Source: Bubalus kerabau (lineage: Eukaryota; Chordata; Mammalia; Artiodactyla; Bovidae). Taken from it: a stretch of DNA of 64,000 nt. The stretch is from assembly GCF_029407905.1 (NCBI RefSeq), contig NC_073637.1, positions 53,010,501-53,074,500 on the forward strand, given 5' to 3'. Below are positions 60,684 to 64,000 of the stretch, piece by piece. Position numbers and translations under genes: made by a program. The notes under the pieces were generated by a model. That model was not told where the DNA came from. It worked only from the letters and a program-made list of their open reading frames with translations, and searched no databases. How positions within the stretch are numbered: the stretch's first letter is position 1; every line of letters starts with the position of its first letter.

Positions 60684-61253
60684 ACTCCTCTCATACTCGT
60701 TCCACTTAAAAGTCGTGCAAAGTCTCTCAATATCTATCTGAAGATGTTCAAACTCCTTTGTGATATCGCACCACTTGCCTCTTTAAACTTTTCGTCCTAT
60801 TCATAGATGGTAAATAAAAACTTTTGAAAGAATGACCTTGTAAATGAATAAAGAATCTCCTTTTGCTTCATTAAAAATGTCACATGTTTTTACCATTTTT
60901 ACCTATAAACTTTTTAAAGGAAAAAAGTTCTGTTAACTGTTCTGTTAACTTCTAATTCATTGCCACTATTGAAGATGCAAAGCAATACATTTTCTTCAAA
61001 ATATGATATATCCCACCTCTTGGGAACTAAATACCTATGCTCCTCATTACTTTCTTCCTTTTTATAGTATTATTTAAATTATGGCAATTTAAATATTTGC
61101 CATTTCACAAGTTTTGGGAGCATGGGAACTGTGTTAATTTTTCTATTCTGAGGCTATCCTACCAGATCTAGAATAGAGCAGATGGGCAATGAAGCTTAAT
61201 TCACTATGGATTTTAAATACTTAGACTTTTTTATGGTGCAGATGAGAACAATT
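60684..61253. other. Intronic AT-rich stretch
   Basis: No gene or recognised repeat. Confidence 0.45.
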
Positions 61254-62678
61254 TGCAATAGTTAGAACGCAATCAGTTCAATCAGTTCAGTCGCTCAGGC
61301 ATGTCCGACTCTGCATCCCCATGAATTGCAGCACACCAGGCCTCCCTGTCCATCACCAACTCCTGGAGTTCACTCAAATTCATGTCCATCGAGTCGGTGA
61401 TGCCATCCAGCCATCTCATCCTCTGTCGTCCCCTTCTCCTCCTGCCCCCAAACCCTCCCAGCATCAGAGTCTTTTCCAATGAGTCAGCTCTTCACATGAG
61501 GTGGCCAAAGTACTGGAGTTTCAGCTTTAGAATCATTCCTTCCAAAGAACACCCAGGACCGATCTCCATTAGAATGGACTGGTTGGATCTCCTTGCAGTC
61601 CAAGGGACTCTCAAGAGTCTTCTCCAACACCACAGTTCAAAAGCATCAATTCTTCGGCTCTCAACTTTCTTCACAGTCCAACTCTCACATCCATACATGA
61701 CTACTGGAAAAACCACAGCCTTGACTAGACGGACCTTTGTTGGCAAAGTAATGTCTCTGCTTTTGAATATGCTATCTAGGTTGGTCATAACTTTCCTTCC
61801 AAGGAGTAAGCATCTTTTAATTTCATGGCTGCAGTCACTATCTGCAGGGATTTTGGAGCCCAAAAACATAAAGTCTGACACTGTTTCCACTGTTTCCCCA
61901 TCTATTTGCCATGAAGTGATGGGACCAGATGCCATGATCTTAGTATTCTGAATGTTGAGATTTAAGCCAACTTTTTCACTCTCCTTTTTCACTTTCATCA
62001 AGAGGCTTTTTAGTTCTTCACTTTCTGCCATAAGGGTGGTGTCATCTGCATATCTGAGGTTATTGATATTTCTCCCAGAAATCTTGATTCCAGCTTGTAC
62101 TTCTTCCAGCCCAGCATTTCTCATGATGTACTCTCCATATAAGTTAAATAAGTAGGGTGACAACATACAGCCTTGACGTACTCCTTTTCCTATTTGGAAC
62201 CAGTCTGTTGTTCCATGTCCAGTTCTAACTCTTGCTTCCTGACCTGCATATAGGTTTCTCAAGAGGCAGGTCAGGTGGTCTGGTATTCCCATAGATTCAG
62301 AATTTTCCACAGTTTATTGTTATCCACACAGTCAAAGGCTTTGGCGTAGTCAATAAAGCAGAAATAGATGTTTTTCTGGAACTCTCTTGCTTTTTCTATG
62401 ATCCAGCAGATGTTGGCAATTTGGTCTCTGATTCCTCTGCCTTTTCTAAAACTAGCTTGAACATCTGGAAGTTCACGGTTTCCGTACTGCTGAAGCCTGG
62501 TTTGGAGAATTTTGAGCATTACCTTACTAGCGTGTGAGATGAGTGCAATTGTGTGGTAGTTTGAGCATTCTCTGGCATTGCCTTTCTTTGGGATTGGAAT
62601 GAAAACTGACTTTTCCCAGTCTTGTGGCCACTGCTGAGTTTTCCAAATTTGCAGGCATATAGAATGCAATAGTGGAAG
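61254..62678 (-). mobile_element. BovB LINE, 1.4 kb, 5' truncated
   Basis: Reverse copy 61268-62664: CTGAA-type tail, C-terminal pol, motifs C, B and A, and upstream pol to ttttccaaatttgcaggca. Flanks tgcaatagttagaa and tgcaatagtggaag are a likely duplication (12 of 14). Confidence 0.9.
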
Positions 62679-62690
62679 ATTTTCCATCAC
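61492..62690 (-). pseudogene. BovB reverse transcriptase remnant
   Basis: Two minus-strand frames: 62271-62690 carries FIPIPKKGN, GRGIRDQ and motif A FIDYAKAFDCVD with the catalytic Asp kept. 61492-62310 carries motif B GVRQGC, motif C YADD and most of the C-terminal region. They overlap in different phases because of a small indel near 62290 (around the ILKEM segment). An ELK deletion of one codon follows YADD. The N-terminal pol and endonuclease are missing, so it is non-functional. Confidence 0.85.
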
Positions 62691-63344
62691 AGGAGACTTC
62701 AGAACTAGTATATTTTAAAAAATAAGTTGTATATAATGCTGTCAATTTTTGTGAAGTATAAGGTTAAAAGGAACAATTTTAAAATGGGATTGAATAAAAA
62801 TATCATCATTATAGATTTTTGTTAATCTTAAAAAATAAATAAGTTAAAAGAAGGTATATATCTTTACAAAGCAATATTTGAAATTGTTTTTTTAAGTTGC
62901 TGACCTTTCTAGGTAATGCTACATATATTTCAGTATAATTAGAACATAATTTGCAATTCTAAAGCCAACCAAAGATCCATTTTATAATTAAGCCAAAATT
63001 TTATAAAATTAAGGTAGATATGGAGGATTTATGCAGAAGTGGTTAATTTACCATGTTCTTTAATTTATGTAATCCAAAAGTTTTGTTATTTTTTTCTCTT
63101 CCATCTGTGATTACTCTGGACCCCAAGTGTGTGATAATGTGCATATGTGAGAAACTGGCTGGGCATGCAGATTTCAGATTCCCTGGATTTGCAAGATAAT
63201 TAATACTTCTATGTTTTTATTTTTTTATCTGTGAATTTATCTCCCAGGTTAGGGTAAAAATTACATACAATTATTGGTGTTAGGCAAAAATAGTTGGTAA
63301 CACAGAACATCAAGGCAAAGAAAGAAAATCCGATGGGTAAGGTG
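62679..63344. other. Intronic AT-rich stretch
   Basis: No gene or recognised repeat. Confidence 0.45.
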
Positions 63345-63382
63345 ATGGGTGTGTGTTTGTGCATGTATGTGTGTGTGTGTGT
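63345..63382. repeat. Interrupted (TG)n microsatellite
   Basis: TG runs with interruptions, adjoining the 3' end of a reverse SINE, as at 16019-16048. Confidence 0.85.
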
Positions 63383-63498
63383 CACTCAGTTGTGTCCGAC
63401 TCTTTGTGACTGCATGGACTGTAGCATTCCAGGCTCCTCTATCCATGGAATTCACCAGGCAAGAATACTGGAGTGGGTTGCTAGTCCCTTCTCCAGGG
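63383..63498 (-). mobile_element. Bov-A SINE unit, headless
   Basis: Reverse unit from cactcagttgtgtccgactc to cttctccagggaa. The tRNA-like head is absent. Confidence 0.87.
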
Positions 63499-63713
63499 AA
63501 GGTGATGAATATGCTATTATAAAATACTATTATACTGTAGTTTTAAGTGGAATTAGGTGAAAAAATACAAAGAGGAAAGCAGTGATTTCTATTAGAAAGA
63601 CTGATTCCCCTGCTAGCACATGCTATTAGGGAGGTTAACATATGATCTTTCATCATTAGCTGATTTCACTTTGAGCTTCAATGTTTCAATTTATAAAGTA
63701 GCAAGAAAGTCCG

Positions 63714-63838
63714 GACTTGATGGACATGAGTTTGAGCAAGCTCTGGGAGTTGGTGATGGACAGGGAAGTCTGGCATGCTACAGTCCATGGGGTTGCAAAG
63801 AATTGAACACGACTGAGCAACCTAACTGACTGACTGAA
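63714..63838 (+). mobile_element. BovB 3' end fragment
   Basis: Last 125 bases of BovB (gatggacatgagtttgagca to the CTGACTGACTGA tail). Confidence 0.85.
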
Positions 63839-64000
63839 GAAATTCCAGATGAAACACAGATAAATGAAGTTTCAAGTGAAGAGTTTATTTCATTTTATAA
63901 AAAGGAAACTGTGTATGAGTTGCTATTCATGGAGAAATTCATTTAATTTTGCTTTCCCAAGTTCTTGACTCTCTAACTGTACCCAGTTCAACTATTAGTA

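Larger units (their letters stand above)
24202..64000 (+). other. CSMD3: CSMD3 intron 1 (5' part)
   Basis: No CUB or sushi coding segment was recognised downstream, so the remainder of the window is read as intron 1. This fits the known very large size of the CSMD genes. It includes the CpG-rich domain to about 28.6 kb and the repeat-dense remainder. Confidence 0.75.

Overview
This window is nuclear DNA from a ruminant, most likely a bovid. The evidence is the repeat content. There are about fifteen BovB (RTE-clade) LINE copies and about twenty tRNA-Glu-headed Bov-tA or dimeric BOV-A2 SINEs. Ruminant L1 3' ends and older mammalian repeats (MIR, L2, hAT, Tigger) are also present. There is no prokaryotic gene organisation, and the many short open frames are repeat-derived or chance.

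One cellular protein-coding gene can be supported. The first coding exon of CSMD3 lies at 24024-24201 on the + strand and is followed by a good splice donor. CSMD3 is a giant single-pass neuronal membrane protein with CUB and sushi domains. Bases 1 to about 23.9 kb are therefore upstream flank and promoter, and 24202-64000 is the start of a very long intron 1. No second exon was recognised.

Layout: 1-21 kb is upstream flank with BovB, SINE and L1 insertions in AT-rich unique DNA. 21-29 kb is a GC- and CpG-enriched domain holding a CTCF-like site, the exon and three further CpG clusters inside intron 1. It has no recognisable ruminant-lineage insertion from 20.86 to 31.56 kb, the longest such gap in the window. 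31.5-64 kb is repeat-dense intron, with large BovB copies at 36.0-38.1, 41.8-42.4, 42.8-44.8, 51.6-55.7, 57.0-58.3 and 61.3-62.7 kb.

The most informative observations concern retrotransposition. Two BovB copies (5.37-6.64 and 51.57-55.69 kb) have the twin-priming geometry: inverted 5' segment, target-site duplication at the outer edges, and microhomology at the internal priming site. Two other copies (36.0 and 42.8 kb) share the same replacement of the reverse transcriptase motif A aspartate, suggesting a source lineage with a dead catalytic site that was moved in trans. Two L1 tails of about 56 bp are truncated within 2-3 bases of the same position. No BovB copy here encodes an intact protein. 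Copy boundaries are read by eye against remembered consensus sequences and are accurate to roughly 5-20 bases unless a duplication fixes them.
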